Part shown: one piece after another, positions 20,647 to 34,440 of the stretch | Layout of the letters: each line of letters begins with the position of its first letter | Position numbering within the stretch: position 1 is the stretch's first letter | NCBI GenBank assembly: GCA_029959085.1 | Contig: JARWIR010000036.1 | Coordinates: 1,674,001 to 1,738,000 of the forward strand | Reading direction: 5' to 3' | DNA from: Nemophila menziesii | Taxonomy: Eukaryota > Streptophyta > Magnoliopsida > Boraginales > Hydrophyllaceae | Length of the DNA: 64,000 nucleotides | Made by a program: the position numbers and the translations under genes | The notes under the pieces: model-generated | What the model was told of the DNA's origin: nothing | Database searches by the model: none | The model's input: only the letters and a program-made list of their open reading frames with translations

Positions 20647-20651
20647 ATATA
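20647..20651 (+). repeat. Right target-site duplication, ATATA
   Basis: This is a direct copy of 7789-7793. The following ccagaacaaaaactg continues the monomer broken at 7793, and the same monomer type appears uninterrupted at 4795-4870. Confidence 0.95.
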
Positions 20652-23600
20652 CCAGAACAAAAACTGTTTATTCGTGCTTATATACTTATGATTTTGTATT
20701 TTTTCTCAAACGGGTCATTTTGTGGGTTAACACTCACGCATTTTGCCAGATTTTTTTGCAGAACCAAAAATTGATTTTTCTAGTTTATTAGCTTGAAGAT
20801 ATGGTATTATGATATACCAGAATGAAAACGGGTCAATTCGTGGTTATATACTTACGGTTTTGTATTTTTTCAAAAACGCGCCATTCTATGGGTAAAATAC
20901 CCACACATTTTGCCAGATTTTTTTTGCAGAATCAAAAATTGTTTTTTATTGTCTATTAGCTTGAGTATATGGTATTATGATATACCCGAATGAAAACAGG
21001 TCAATTCGTGGTTATATACTTATGATTTTGTATTTTTTCTAAAATCGCGTCATTTTGTGGGTTAACACTCACGCATTTTGCTAGATTTATTTGCAGAACC
21101 AAAAATTGATTTTTCTTGTCTATTAGCTTGAAAATATGGTATTATGATATACCAGAATGAAAACGGGTCAATTCGTGGTTATATACTTATGATTTTGTAT
21201 TTTTTCAAAAACATGCCATTTTGTGAGTTAACAACTCACGCATTTTGTCAGATTTTTTTGCAGAACCAAAAATTGATTTTTCTTGTCTATTAACTTGAGG
21301 ATATGGTATTATGATATATCAGAACAAAAACGGGTTAATTCGTGGTTATAAACTTATGATTTTGTATTTTTTCAAAAACGCGTCATTTTGTGGGTTAACA
21401 CTCACGCATTTTGCCAGATTTTTTTGCAGAACCAAAAATTGATTTTTCTTGCATATTAGCTTGAGGTTATGGTATTATGATATACCTGAATGAAAAAGGG
21501 TCAATTCGTGGTTATATACTTATGATTTTGTATTTTTTTCAAAAACGCGTCATTTTGTGGGTTAACACTCACGCATTTTGCCAGATTTTTTGAAGAACCA
21601 AAAATTGATTTTTCTTGTCTATTAGCTTAAGGATATGGTATTCTGATATACTAGAACAAAAACTGTTTATTCGTTCTTATATACTTATGATTTTGTATTT
21701 TTTCTCAAACGGGTCATTTTGTGGGTTAACACTCACGCATTTTGCCAGATATTTTTGCAGAACCAAAAATTGATTTTTCTTGTTTATTAGCTTGAAGATA
21801 TGGTATTATGATATACCAGAATGAAAACGGGTCAATTCGTGGTTATATACTTACGGTTTTGTATTTTTTCAAAAACGCGCCATTTTATGGGTAAAATACC
21901 CACGCATTTTGCCAGATTTTTTTTGCAGAATCAAAAATTGTTTTTTATTGTCTATTAGCTTGAGTATATGGTATTATGATATACCCGAATGAAAACAGGT
22001 CAATTCGTGGTTATATACTTATGATTTTGTATTTTTTCTAAAACGCGTCATTTTGTCGGTTAACACTCACGCATTTTGCCAGATTTTTTTGCAGAACCAA
22101 AAATTGATTTTTCTTGTCTATTAGCTTGATGATATGGTATTTTGATATACCATAATGAAAACGGGTCAATTCATGGTTATATACTTATGATTTTGTATTT
22201 TTTTCAAAAACGCGCCATTTTGTGCGTTAACACTCACGCATTTTGCCAGATTTTTTTTGCAGAACCAAAAAATCTATTTTTCTTGTCTATTAGCTATTGT
22301 ATATGGTATTATGATATACCAGAATGAAAACGGGCCTATTCGTGGTTATATACTTATGATTTTGTATTTTTTTCAAAAACGCGTCATTTTGTGGGTTAAC
22401 AACACTCACGCATTTTGCCAGATTTTTTTGTAGAACCATAAATTTATTTTTCTTGTCTATTAGCTTGAGGATATGGTATTATGATATACCAAACGAAAAC
22501 GGTCAATTCGTGGTTATATACTTATGATTTTGTATTTTTTCTAAAAAGGCGTCATTTTGTGGGTTAACACTCACGCATTTTGCTAGATTTATTTGCAGAA
22601 CCAATAATTGATTTTTCTTGTCTATCAACTTGAGGATATGGTATTATGATATACCAGAACAAAAACGGGTTAATTCGTGGTTATAAATTTATGATTTTGT
22701 ATTTTTTCAAAAACGCGTCATTTTGTGGGTTAACACTCACGCATTTTGCCAGATTTTTTTGCAGAACCAAAAATTTATTTTTCTTGCATATTAGCTTGAG
22801 GATATGGTATTATGATATACGAGAACGAAAGCGGGTCAATTCGTGGTTATATACTTATGATTTTGTATTTTTTTCAAAAACGCGCCATTTTGTGCGTTAA
22901 CACTCACGCATTTTGCCAGATTTTTTAGCACAACATAAAAATCTATTTTTCTTGTCTATTAGCTATAGTATATGGTATTATGATATACCAAGACGAAAAA
23001 GGGTCAATTCGTGGTTATATACTTATGATTTTTTATTTTTTTCAAAAACGCGTCATTTTGTGGGTTAACACTCACGCATTTTGCCAGATTTTTTGAAGAA
23101 CCAAAAATTGATTTTTCTTGACTATTAGCTTGAGGATATGGTATTATGATATACGAGAACAAAAACTGTTAATTCGTGCTTATATACTTATGATTTTGTA
23201 TTTTTTCTCAAACGGGTCATTTTGTGGGTTTACACTCACGCATTTTGCCAGATTTTTTTGCAGAACCAAAAATTGATTTTTCTTGTCTATTAGCTTGAGG
23301 ATATGGTATTATGATATACCAGAATGAAAACGGGTCAATTCGTGGTTATATACTTATGATTTTGTATTTTTTCTAAAACACGTTATTTTGTGGGTTAATA
23401 CTCACGCATTTTGCCAGATTTTTTTGCAGAACCAAAAATTGATTTTTCTTGTCTATTAGCTTGAGGATATGGTATTATGATATACCATAACGAAAACGGG
23501 TCAATTTGTGGTTATATACTTGTGATTTTGTATTTTTTCTAAAACGAGTCATTTTGTGGGTTAACACTCACACATTTTGCCAGATTTTTTTGCAGAACCA

Positions 23601-26389
23601 AAAATTGATTTTTCTTATCTATTAAATTGAGGATATAGTATTATGATATACTAGAATGAAAACGGGTCAATTCGTGGTTATATACTTATACTTATGATTT
23701 TGTATTTTTTTAATAAAACGCGTCATTTTGTGGGTTACACTCACGCATTTTGCCAGATTTTTTTGCAGAACCAAAAATTGATTTTTCTTGTCTATTACCT
23801 TGAGGATATGGTATTATGATATACCATAACGAAAACGGGTCAATTCATGGTTATATACTTATGATTTTGTATTTTTTCAAAAACGCGTCATTTTGTGGGT
23901 TAAGACTCGCGTATTTTGCCAGATTTTTTTGCAGAACCAAAAATTGATTTTTCTTGTCTATTAGCTTGAGGATATGGTACTATGATATACCAAAACGAAA
24001 ACGGGTCAATTCGTGGTTATATACTTATGATATTGTATTTTTTCTAAAACGCGTTATTTTATGGGTTAACACTCACGCATTTTGCCAGAAATTTTTGCAA
24101 AACCAAAAATTGATTTTTCTTGTCTATTAGCTTGAGTATATGGTATTATGATATACCAGAACAAAAACGGGTCAATTCGTGGTTATAAACTTATGATTTT
24201 ATATTTTTTTCCACACACGCATTTTGCAAGATTTTTTTGCAGAACCAAAAATTGTTTTTTCTTGCATATTAGCTTGAGGATATGGTATTATGATATACCA
24301 AAACGAAAACGGGTCAATTTGTGGTTATATACATATGATTTTGTATTTTTCAAATACGCGCCATTTTGTGGGTTAACAACACTCACGGATTTTGCCAGAT
24401 TTTTTAGCACAACCAAAAAATGATTTTTCTTGTCTATTAGCTATAGTATATGGTATTATGATATACCAGAATGAGAACGGGTCAATTCGTGGTTATATAC
24501 TTATGATTTTGTATTTTTTTCAAAAACGCGTCATTTTGTATGTTAACAATCACGCATTTTGCCAGATTTTTTTGCAGAACCAAAAATTGATTTTTCTTGT
24601 CTATTAGCTTGAGGATATGGTATTATGATATACCAGAACGAAAACGGTCAATTCGTGGTTATATACTCATGATTTTGTATTTTTTCTAAAACGCGTCATT
24701 TTGTGGGTTAACATTCACGCATTTTGCTAGATTTATTTGCTGAACCAAAAATTTATTTTTCTTATCTATTAGCTTGAAGATATGGTATTCTGATATACTA
24801 GAATGAAAACGGGTCAATTCGTGGTTATATACTTATGATTTTGTATTTTTTCAAAAACGCGCCATTTTGTGGGTTAACACTCACGCATTTTGTCGGATTT
24901 TTTTGCAGAACCAAAAATTGATTTTTCTTGTTTATTAGCTTGAGGATATGGTATTATGATACACCAGAACGAAAACGGGTCAATTCGTGGTTATATACAT
25001 ATGATTTTGTATTTTTCAAAAACGCGCCATTTTGTGGGTTAACAACACTCACGGATTTTGCCAGATTTTTTAGCACAACCAAAAAATGATTTTTCTTGTC
25101 TATTAGCTATAGTATATGGTATTATGATATACCAGAATGAAAACGGGTCAATTCGTGGTTATATTCTTATGATTTTGTATTTTTTTCAAAAACTCGTCAT
25201 TTTGTGGGTTAACAATCATGCATTTTGCCAGATTTTTTTGCAGAACCAAAAATTGATTTTTCTTGTATCGTAGCTTGAGGATATGGTATTATGATATACC
25301 AGAACGAAAACGGTCAATTCGTGGTTATATAATTATGATTTTGTATTTTTTCAAAAACGCGTCATTTTGTGGGTTAAGACTCGCGTATTTTGCCAGATTT
25401 TTTTGCAGAACCAAAAATTGATTTTTCTTGTCTATTAGCTTGAGTATATGGTACTATGATATACCAGAACGAAAACGGTTCAATTCGTTGTTATATACTT
25501 ATGATTTTGTATTTTTTCTAAAACACACCATTTTGTGGGTTTACACATTCACGCATTTTGCCAGATTTTTTTGCAGAACCAAAAATTGATTTTTCTTATC
25601 TATTAGCTTGAGGATATGGTATTATGATATACCAGAACTAAAACGGGTCAATTCGTGGTTATATACTTATGATATTGTATTTTTTCTAAAACGCGTTATT
25701 TTGTGGGTTAACACTCACGCATTTTGCCAGAATTTTTTGCAAAACCAAAAATTGATTTTTCTTGTCTATTAGCTTGAGTATATGGTATTATGATATACCA
25801 GAACAAAAACGGGTCAATTCGTGGTTATAAACTTATGATTTTGTATTTTTTTTCCACACACGCATTTTGCCAGATTTTTTTGCAGAACCAAAAATTGTTT
25901 CTTCTTGCATATTAGCTTGAGGATATGGTATTATGATATACCAGAACGAAAACGGGTCAATTCGTGGTTATATACTTATGACTTTGTATTTTTTCTAAAA
26001 GCGCCATTTTGTGGGTTAACACTCACGCATTTTGCCAGATTTTTTTGCAGAACCAAAAATGTATTTTTCTTGTCCGTTAGCTTAAGGATATGGTATTATG
26101 ATATACCAGAATGAAAACGGGTCAATTTGTGGTTATATACTTATGATTTTGTATTTTTTTAAAAACACGCCATTTTGTGGGTTAACACTCACGCATTTTG
26201 CCAGATTTTTTTGCAGAACCAAAAATTGATTTTTCTTGTTTATTAGCTTGAGGATATGGTATTATGATACACCAGAACGAAAACGGGTCAATTCGTGGTT
26301 ATATACATATGATTTTGTATTTTTCAAAAACGCGCCATTTTGTGGGTTAACAACACTCACGCATTTTGCCAAATTTTTTAGCACAACCA

Positions 26390-28241
26390 AAAAATGATTT
26401 TTCTTGTCTATTAGCTATAGTATATGGTATTATGATATACCAGAATGAATAAGAGTCAATTCGTGGTTATATACTTATGATTTTGTATTTTTTTCAAAAA
26501 CGCGTCATTTTGTGTGTTAACAATCACGCATTTTGCCAGATTTTTTTGCAGAACCAAAAATTGATTTTTCTTTTCTATTAGCTTGAGGATATGGTACTAT
26601 GATATACCAGAACAAAAAAGATTCAATTCGTGGTTATATACTTATAATTTTGTATTTTTTCTAAAACGCGCCATTTTGTGGGTTAACACTCACGCATTTT
26701 GCCAGATTTTTTTGCAGAACCATAAATTGATTTTTCTTATCTATTAGATTGAGGATATAGTATTATGATATACTAGAACGAAAACGGGTCAATTCGTGGT
26801 TATATACTTATGATTTTGTATTTTTTTCTAAAACGCGTCATTTTATGGGTTAAGACTCACGCATTTTGCCAGATTTTTTTGCAGAACCAAAAATTAATTT
26901 TTCTTGTCTATTAGCTTGAGGATATGGTATTATGATATACCAGAACTAAAACGGGTCAATTCGTGGTTATATACTTATGATATTGTATTTTTTCTAAAAC
27001 GCGTTATTTTGTGGGTTAACACTCACGCATTTTGACAGAATTTTTTGCAGAACCAAAAATTGATTTTTCTTGTATATTAGCTTGAGTATATGGTATTATG
27101 ATATACCAGAACAAAAATGGGTCAATTCTTGGTTATAAACTTTTGATTTTGTATTTTTTTTCAAAAACGCGCCATTTTATGGGTTAACACACACGCATTT
27201 TGCCATATTTTTTTGCAGAACCAAAAATTGATTTTTCTTGTTTATTAGCATGAGGATATGGTATTATGATACACCAGAATGAAAACGGGTCAATTTGTGG
27301 TTATATACATATGATTTTGTATTTTTCAAAAACGCGCCATTTTTGGGTTAACACTCACGCATTTTGCTAGATTTATTAGCACAACCAAAAAATGATTTTT
27401 CTTGTCTATTAGCTATAGTATATGGTATTATGATATACCAGAATGAATAAGAGTCAATTCGTGGTTATATACTTATGATTTTGTATTTTTTTCAAAAACG
27501 CGTCATTTTGTGTGTTAACAATCACGCATTTTGCCAGATTTTTTTGCAGAACCAAAAATTGATTTTTCTTTTCTATTAGCTTGAGGATATGGTACTATGA
27601 TATACCAGAACAAAAAAGATTCAATTCGTGGTTATATACTTATAATTTTGTATTTTTTCTAAAACGCGCCATTTTGTGGGTTAACACTCACGCATTTTGC
27701 CAGATTTTTTTGCAGAACCATAAATTGATTTTTCTTATCTATTAGATTGAGGATATGGTATTATGATATACTAGAACGAAAACGGGTCAATTCGTGGTTA
27801 TATACTTATGATTTTGTATTTTTTTCTAAAACGCGTCATTTTATGGGTTAAGACTCACGCATTTTGCCAGATTTTTTTGCAGAACCAAAAATTAATTTTT
27901 CTTGTCTATTAGCTTGCGGATATGGTATTATGATATACCAGAACTAAAACGGGTCAATTCGTGGTTATATACTTATGATATTGTATTTTTTCTAAAACGC
28001 GTTATTTTGTGGGTTAACACTCACGCATTTTGACAGAATTTTTTGCAGAACCAAAAATTGATTTTTCTTGTATATTAGCTTGAGTATATGGTATTATGAT
28101 ATACCAGAACAAAAATGGGTCAATTCTTGGTTATAAACTTTTGATTTTGTATTTTTTTTCAAAAACGCGCCATTTTATGGGTTAACACACACGCATTTTG
28201 CCATATTTTTTTGCAGAACCAAAAATTGATTTTTCTTGTTT
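26390..28241. repeat. 6-monomer higher-order repeat, two copies of 998 bp
   Basis: The sequence from about 26390 to 27243 recurs nearly unchanged 998 bp later, at about 27388-28241. Shared rare variants include gaatgaataagagtc (26443 and 27441) and aacaaaaaagattc. The second copy ends abruptly in a broken monomer. Confidence 0.8.
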
Positions 28242-28244
28242 ATC
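28191..28244. repeat. Truncated 54-bp satellite monomer (recombination junction)
   Basis: Successive acgcatttt landmarks are at 28191 and 28245, 54 bp apart instead of 166, so 112 bp are missing between cttgttta and tcacgc. It marks the end of the 998-bp duplication. Confidence 0.85.
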
Positions 28245-31200
28245 ACGCATTTTGCCAGATTTTTTTGCAGAACCAAAAATTGGTTTTTCTTGTCTATTAG
28301 CTTGAGGATATGGTATTATGATATACCAGAACGAAAACGGGTCAATTCGTGGTTATATACTTATGATTTTGTATTTTTTCTAAAACGCGCCATTTTGTGG
28401 GTTTAACACTCACGCATTTTGCCAGATTTTTTTGTAGAACCAAAAATTGATTTTTATTGTCTACTAGCTTGATGCTATGGTATTATGATATACCAGAACA
28501 AAAACGGGTAAATTCATGGTTATATACTTATGATTTTGTATTTTTTCAAAAACGTGCCATTTTTTGGGTTAACACTCACGCATTTTGCCAGATTTTTTTG
28601 CAGAACCAAAAATTGGTTTTTCTTGTCTATTAGCTTGAGTATATGGTATTATGATATACCAGAACGAAAACGGGTCAATTCGTGGTTATATACTTATGAT
28701 TTTGTATTTTTTCTAAAGCGCGTCATTTTGTGGGTTTAACACTCACGCATTTTGCCAGATATTTTTGCAGAACCAAAAATTGATTTTTCTTGTCTATTAG
28801 CTTGAGGATATGGTAATATGACATACCAGAACGAAAACGGGTCAATTCGTGGTTCTATACATATGAATTCGTATTTTTTCTAAAACGCGCCATTTTGTGG
28901 GTTAACACTCACGCATTTTGCCAGATTTTTTTTTCAGAACCAAAAATTGATTTTTCTTGTCTATTAGCTTAGGATATGGTATTATGATATACCAGAACAA
29001 AAACGGGTCAATTCGTGGTTATATACTTATGATTTTGTATTTTTTCTAAAACGTGTCATTTTGTGGGTTAACACTCATGCATTTTGCCAGATTTTTTTGC
29101 AGAACCAAACATTGATTTTTCTTGTCTATTAGCTTGAGGATATGGTATTATGATATACCAGAAAGAAAACGGGTCAATTCGTGGTTATATACTTATTATT
29201 TAGTATTTTTTCTAAAACGCGTCATTTTGTTGGTTAACACTCACGCATTTTGCCAGATTTTTTTGCAGAACCGAAAATTGAGTTTTCTTGTCTATTAGCT
29301 TGAATATTTGGTATTATGATATAATAGAACGAAAACGGGTCAATTTGTGGTTATATACTTATGATTTTGTATTTTTACAAAAACACGCCATTTTGTGGGT
29401 TAACACTCACGCATTTTGCAAGATTTTTTTGCAGAACCAAAAATTAATTTTTATTGTCTATTAGCTTGAGGCTATGGTATTATGATATATCATAACAAAA
29501 ACGGGTGAATTCGTGGTTATATACTTATGATTTTGTATTTTTTTCAAAAACGCGCCATTTTGTGGGTTAACACTCACGCATTTTGCCAGATTTTTTTTCA
29601 GAACCAAAAATTAATTTTTCTTGTCTATTAGCTTAGGATATGGTATTATGATATACCAGAACAAAAACGGGTCAATTCGTGGTTATATACTTATGATTTT
29701 GTATTTTTTCTAAAACGCGCCATTTTGTGGGTTTAACACTCACGCTTTTTGCCAGATTTTTTTGCAAAATCAAAAATTGATTTTTCTTGTCTATTAGCTT
29801 GATGTTATGGTATTATGATATACCAGAACGAAAACGGGTCAATTCGTGGTTATATACTTATGATTTTGTATTTTTTCTAAAACGCGCCATTTTGTGGGTT
29901 AACACTCACCCATTTTGCCAGATTTTTTTGCAGAACCAAAAATTGATTTTTCTTTTCTATTAGCTTGAGGATATGGTATTATGATATATCAGAAAAAAGG
30001 GGGTCAATTCGTGCTTATATACTTATGATTTTGTATTTTTTCAAAAACGCGCCATTTTGTGGGTTAACAACACTCACGCATTTTGCCAGATTTTTTTGCA
30101 GAATCAAAAATTGATTTTCTTGTCTATTAGCATGAGGATATGGTATTATGATATACCAGAACGAAAACGGGTCAATTCGTGTTTATATACTTATGATTTT
30201 GTATTTTTTTCAAAAACACGCCATTTTGTGGGTTAACACTCACGCATTTTGCCAGATTTTTTTGCAGAACCAAAAATTTATTTTTCTTGTCTATTAGCTT
30301 GAGGATATGGTATTATGATATACCATAACGAAAACGGGTCAATTCGTGCTTATATACATATGATTTTGTATTTTTTTCTAAAACGTGTCATTTTGTGGGT
30401 TAACACTCACGCATTTTGCCAGATTTTTTTGCAGAACCAAAAATTGACTTTTCTTGTCTATTAGCTTGAGGATATGGTAATATGACATACCAGAACGAAA
30501 ATGGGTCAATTCGTGGTTCTGTACATATGAATTTGTATTTTTTCTAAAACGCGCCATTTTGTGGGTTAACACTCACGCATTTTGCCAGATTTTTTTTCAG
30601 AACCAAAAATTGATTTTTCTTGTCTATTAGCTTAGGATATGGTATTATGATATACCAGAACAAAAACGGGTCAATTCGTGGTTATATACTTATGATTTTA
30701 TATTTTTTCTAAAACGTGTCATTTTGTGGGTTAACACTCATGCATTTTGCCAGATTTTTTTGCAGAACCAAAAATTGATTTTTCTTGTCTATTAGCTTGA
30801 GGATATGGTATTATGATATACCAGAACAAAAACGGGTCAATTCGTGGTTATATACTTATGATTTTGTATTTTTTCTAAAACGCGATATTTTGTGGGTTAA
30901 CACTCACGCATTTTGCCAGATTTTTTTGCAGAACCAAAAATTGATTTTTATTGTCTATTAGCTTGATGCTATGGTATTATGATATACCAGAACAAAAACG
31001 GGTAAATTCATGGTTATATACTTATGATTTTGTATTTTTTCAAAAACGCGCCATTTTTTGGGTTAACACTCACGCATTTTGCTAGATTTTTTTGCAGAAC
31101 CATAAATTGATTTTTCTTGTCTATTAGCTTGATGCTATGGTATTATGATATACCAGAACGAAAACGGGTCAATTCGTGCTTATATACTTATGATTTTGTA

Positions 31201-31461
31201 TTTTTTCTAAAACGTGTCATTTTGTGGGTTAACACTCACGCATTTTGCAAGATTTTTTTGCAGAACCAAACATTGATTTTTCTTGTCTATTAGCTTGAGG
31301 ATATGGTATTATGATATACCAGAAAGAAAACGGGTCAATTCGTGGTTATATACTTATTATTTAGTATTTTTTCTAAAACGCGTCATTTTGTTGGTTAACA
31401 CTCACGCATTTTGCCAGATTTTTTTGCAGAATCGAAAATTGATTTTTCTTGTCTATTAGCT

Positions 31462-34440
31462 TGAATATTTGGTATTATGATATACTAGAACGAAAACGGG
31501 TCAATTTGTGGTTATATACTTATGATTTTGTATTTTTTCAAAAACACGCCATTTTGTGGGTTAACACTCACGCATTTTGCAAGATTTTTTTGCAGAACCA
31601 AAAATTAATTTTTATTGTCTATTAGCTTGAGGCTATGGTATTATGATATACCAGAACAAAAACGGGTGAATTCGTGGTTATATACTTATGATTTTGTATT
31701 TTTTTCAAAAACGCGTCATTTTGTGGGTTAACACTCACGCATTTTGCCAGATTTTTTTTCAGAACCAAAAATTAATTTTTCTTGTCTATTAGCTTAGGAT
31801 ATGGTATTATGATATACCAGAACAAAAACGGGTCAATTCGTGGTTATATACTTATGATTTTGTATTTTTTCTAAAACGCGCCATTTTGTGGGTTTAACAC
31901 TCACGCTTTTTGCCAGATTTTTTTGCAAAATCAAAAATTGATTTTTCTTGTCTATTAGCTTGATGTTATGGTATTATGATATACCAGAACGAAAACGGGT
32001 CAATTCGTGGTTATATACTTATGATTTTGTATTTTTTCAAAAACGCGCCATTTTTTGGGTTAACACTCACGCATTTTGCTAGATTTTTTTGCAGAACCAT
32101 AAATTGATTTTTCTTATCTATTAGCTTGATGCTATGGTATTATGATATACCAGAACGAAAACGGGTCAATTCGTGCTTATATACTTATGATTTTGTATTT
32201 TTTCTAAAACGTGTCATTTTGTGGGTTACTCACGCATTTTGCCAGATTTTTTTGCAGAACCAAACATTGATTTTTCTTGTCTATTAGCTTGAGGATATGG
32301 TATTATGATATACCAGAAAGAAAACGGGTCAATTCGTGGTTATATACTTATTATTTAGTATTTTTTCTAAAACGCGTCATTTTGTTGGTTAACACTCACG
32401 CATTTTGCCAGATTTTTTTAAAGAATCGAAAATTGATTTTTCTTGTCTATTAGCTTGAATATTTGGTATTATGATATACTAGAACAAAAACGGGTCAATT
32501 TGTGGTTATATACTTATGATTTTGTATTTTTTCAAAAACACGCCATTTTGTGGGTTAACACTCACGCATTTTGCAAGATTTTTTTGCAGAACCAAAAATT
32601 AATTTTTATTGTCTATTAGCTTGAGGCTATGGTATTATGATATACCAGAACAAAAACGGGTGAATTCGTGGTTATATACTTATGATTTTGTATTTTTTTC
32701 AAAAACGCGCCATTTTGTGGGTTAACACTCACGCATTTTGCCAGATTTTTTTTCAGAACCAAAAATTAATTTTTCTTGTCTATTAGCTTAGGATATGGTA
32801 TTATGATATACCAGAACAAAAACGGGTCAATTCGTGGTTATATACTTATGATTTTGTATTTTTTCTAAAACGCGCCATTTTGTGGGTTTAACACTCACGC
32901 TTTTTGCCAGATTTTTTTGCAAAATCAAAAATTGATTTTTCTTGTCTATTAGCTTGATGTTATGGTATTATGATATACCAGAACGAAAACGGGTCAATTC
33001 GTGGTTATATACTTATGATTTTGTATTTTTTCAAAAACGCGCCATTTTTTGGGTTAACACTCACGCATTTTGCTAGATTTTTTTGCAGAACCATAAATTG
33101 ATTTTTCTTGTCTATTAGCTTGATGCTATGGTATTATGATATACCAGAACGAAAACGGGTCAATTCGTGCTTATATACTTATGATTTTGTATTTTTTCTA
33201 AAACGTGTCATTTTGTGGGTTACTCACGCATTTTGCCAGATTTTTTTGCAGAACCAAACATTGATTTTTCTTGTCTATTAGCTTGAGGATATGGTATTAT
33301 GATATACCAGAAAGAAAACGGGTCAATTCGTGGTTATATACTTATTATTTATTATTTTTTCTAAAACGCGTCATTTTGTTGGTTAACGCTCACGCATTTT
33401 GCCAGATTTTTTTGCAGAACCGAAAATTGATTTTTCTTGTCTATTAGCTTGAATATTTGGTATTATGATATACTAGAACGAAAACGGGTCAATTTGTTGT
33501 TATATACTTATGATTTTGTATTTTTTCAAAAACACGCCATTTTGTGGGTTAACACTCACGCATTTTGGAAGATTTTTTTGCAGAACCAAAAATTAATTTT
33601 TACTGTCTACTAGCTTGAGGCTATGGTATTATGATATACCAGAAAAAAAACGGGTGAATTCGTGGTTATATACTTATGATTTTGTATTTTTTTCAAAAAC
33701 GCGCCATTTTGTGGGTTAACACTCACGCATTTTGCCAGATTTTTTTTTCAGAACCAAAAATTAATTTTTCTTGTCTATTAGCTTAGGATATGGTAATATG
33801 ATATACCAGAACAAAAACGGGTCAATTCGTGGTTATATACTTATGATTTTGTATTTTTTCTAAAACGCGCCATTTTGTGGGTTTAACACTCACGCTTTTT
33901 GCCAGATTTTTTTGCAAAATCAAAAATTGATTTTTCTTGTCTATTAGCTTGATTTTATGGTATTATGATATACCAGAACGAAAACGGGTCAATTCGTGGT
34001 TATATACTTATGATTTTGTATTTTTTCTAAAACGCGCCATTTTGTGGGTTAACCACTCACCCATTTTGCCAGATTTTTTTTGCAGAACCAAAAATTGATT
34101 TTTCTATTCTATTAGCTTGAGGATATGGTATTATGATATATCAGAAAAAGGGGGTCAATTCGTGCTTATATACTTATGATTTTGTATTTTTTCAAAAACG
34201 CGCCATTTTGTGGGTTAACACTAACGCATTTTGCCAGATTTTTTTGCAGAATCAAAAATTGATTTTTCTTGTCTATTAGCATGAGGATATGGTATTATGA
34301 TATACCAGAACGAAAACGGGTCAATTCGTGTTTATATACTTATGATTTTGTATTTTTTTCAAAAACACGCCATTTTGTGGGTTAACACTCACGCATTTTG
34401 CCAGATTTTTTTGCAGAACCAAAAATTTATTTTTCTTGTC
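31462..34440. repeat. 6-monomer higher-order repeat of 994 bp
   Basis: The variant tgaatatttgg is at 31462, 32456 and 33450, exactly 994 bp apart twice. Accompanying variants repeat in the same order: ttattatttagtat, cgaaaattg, atactag, cttaggatatgg, cgctttttgcc and a short gggttactcac form. The same marker set is scattered at other spacings (29301, 35777, 37605, 40425, 42911 and about 58546 and 63363), so this module has been reshuffled along the array. Confidence 0.75.
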
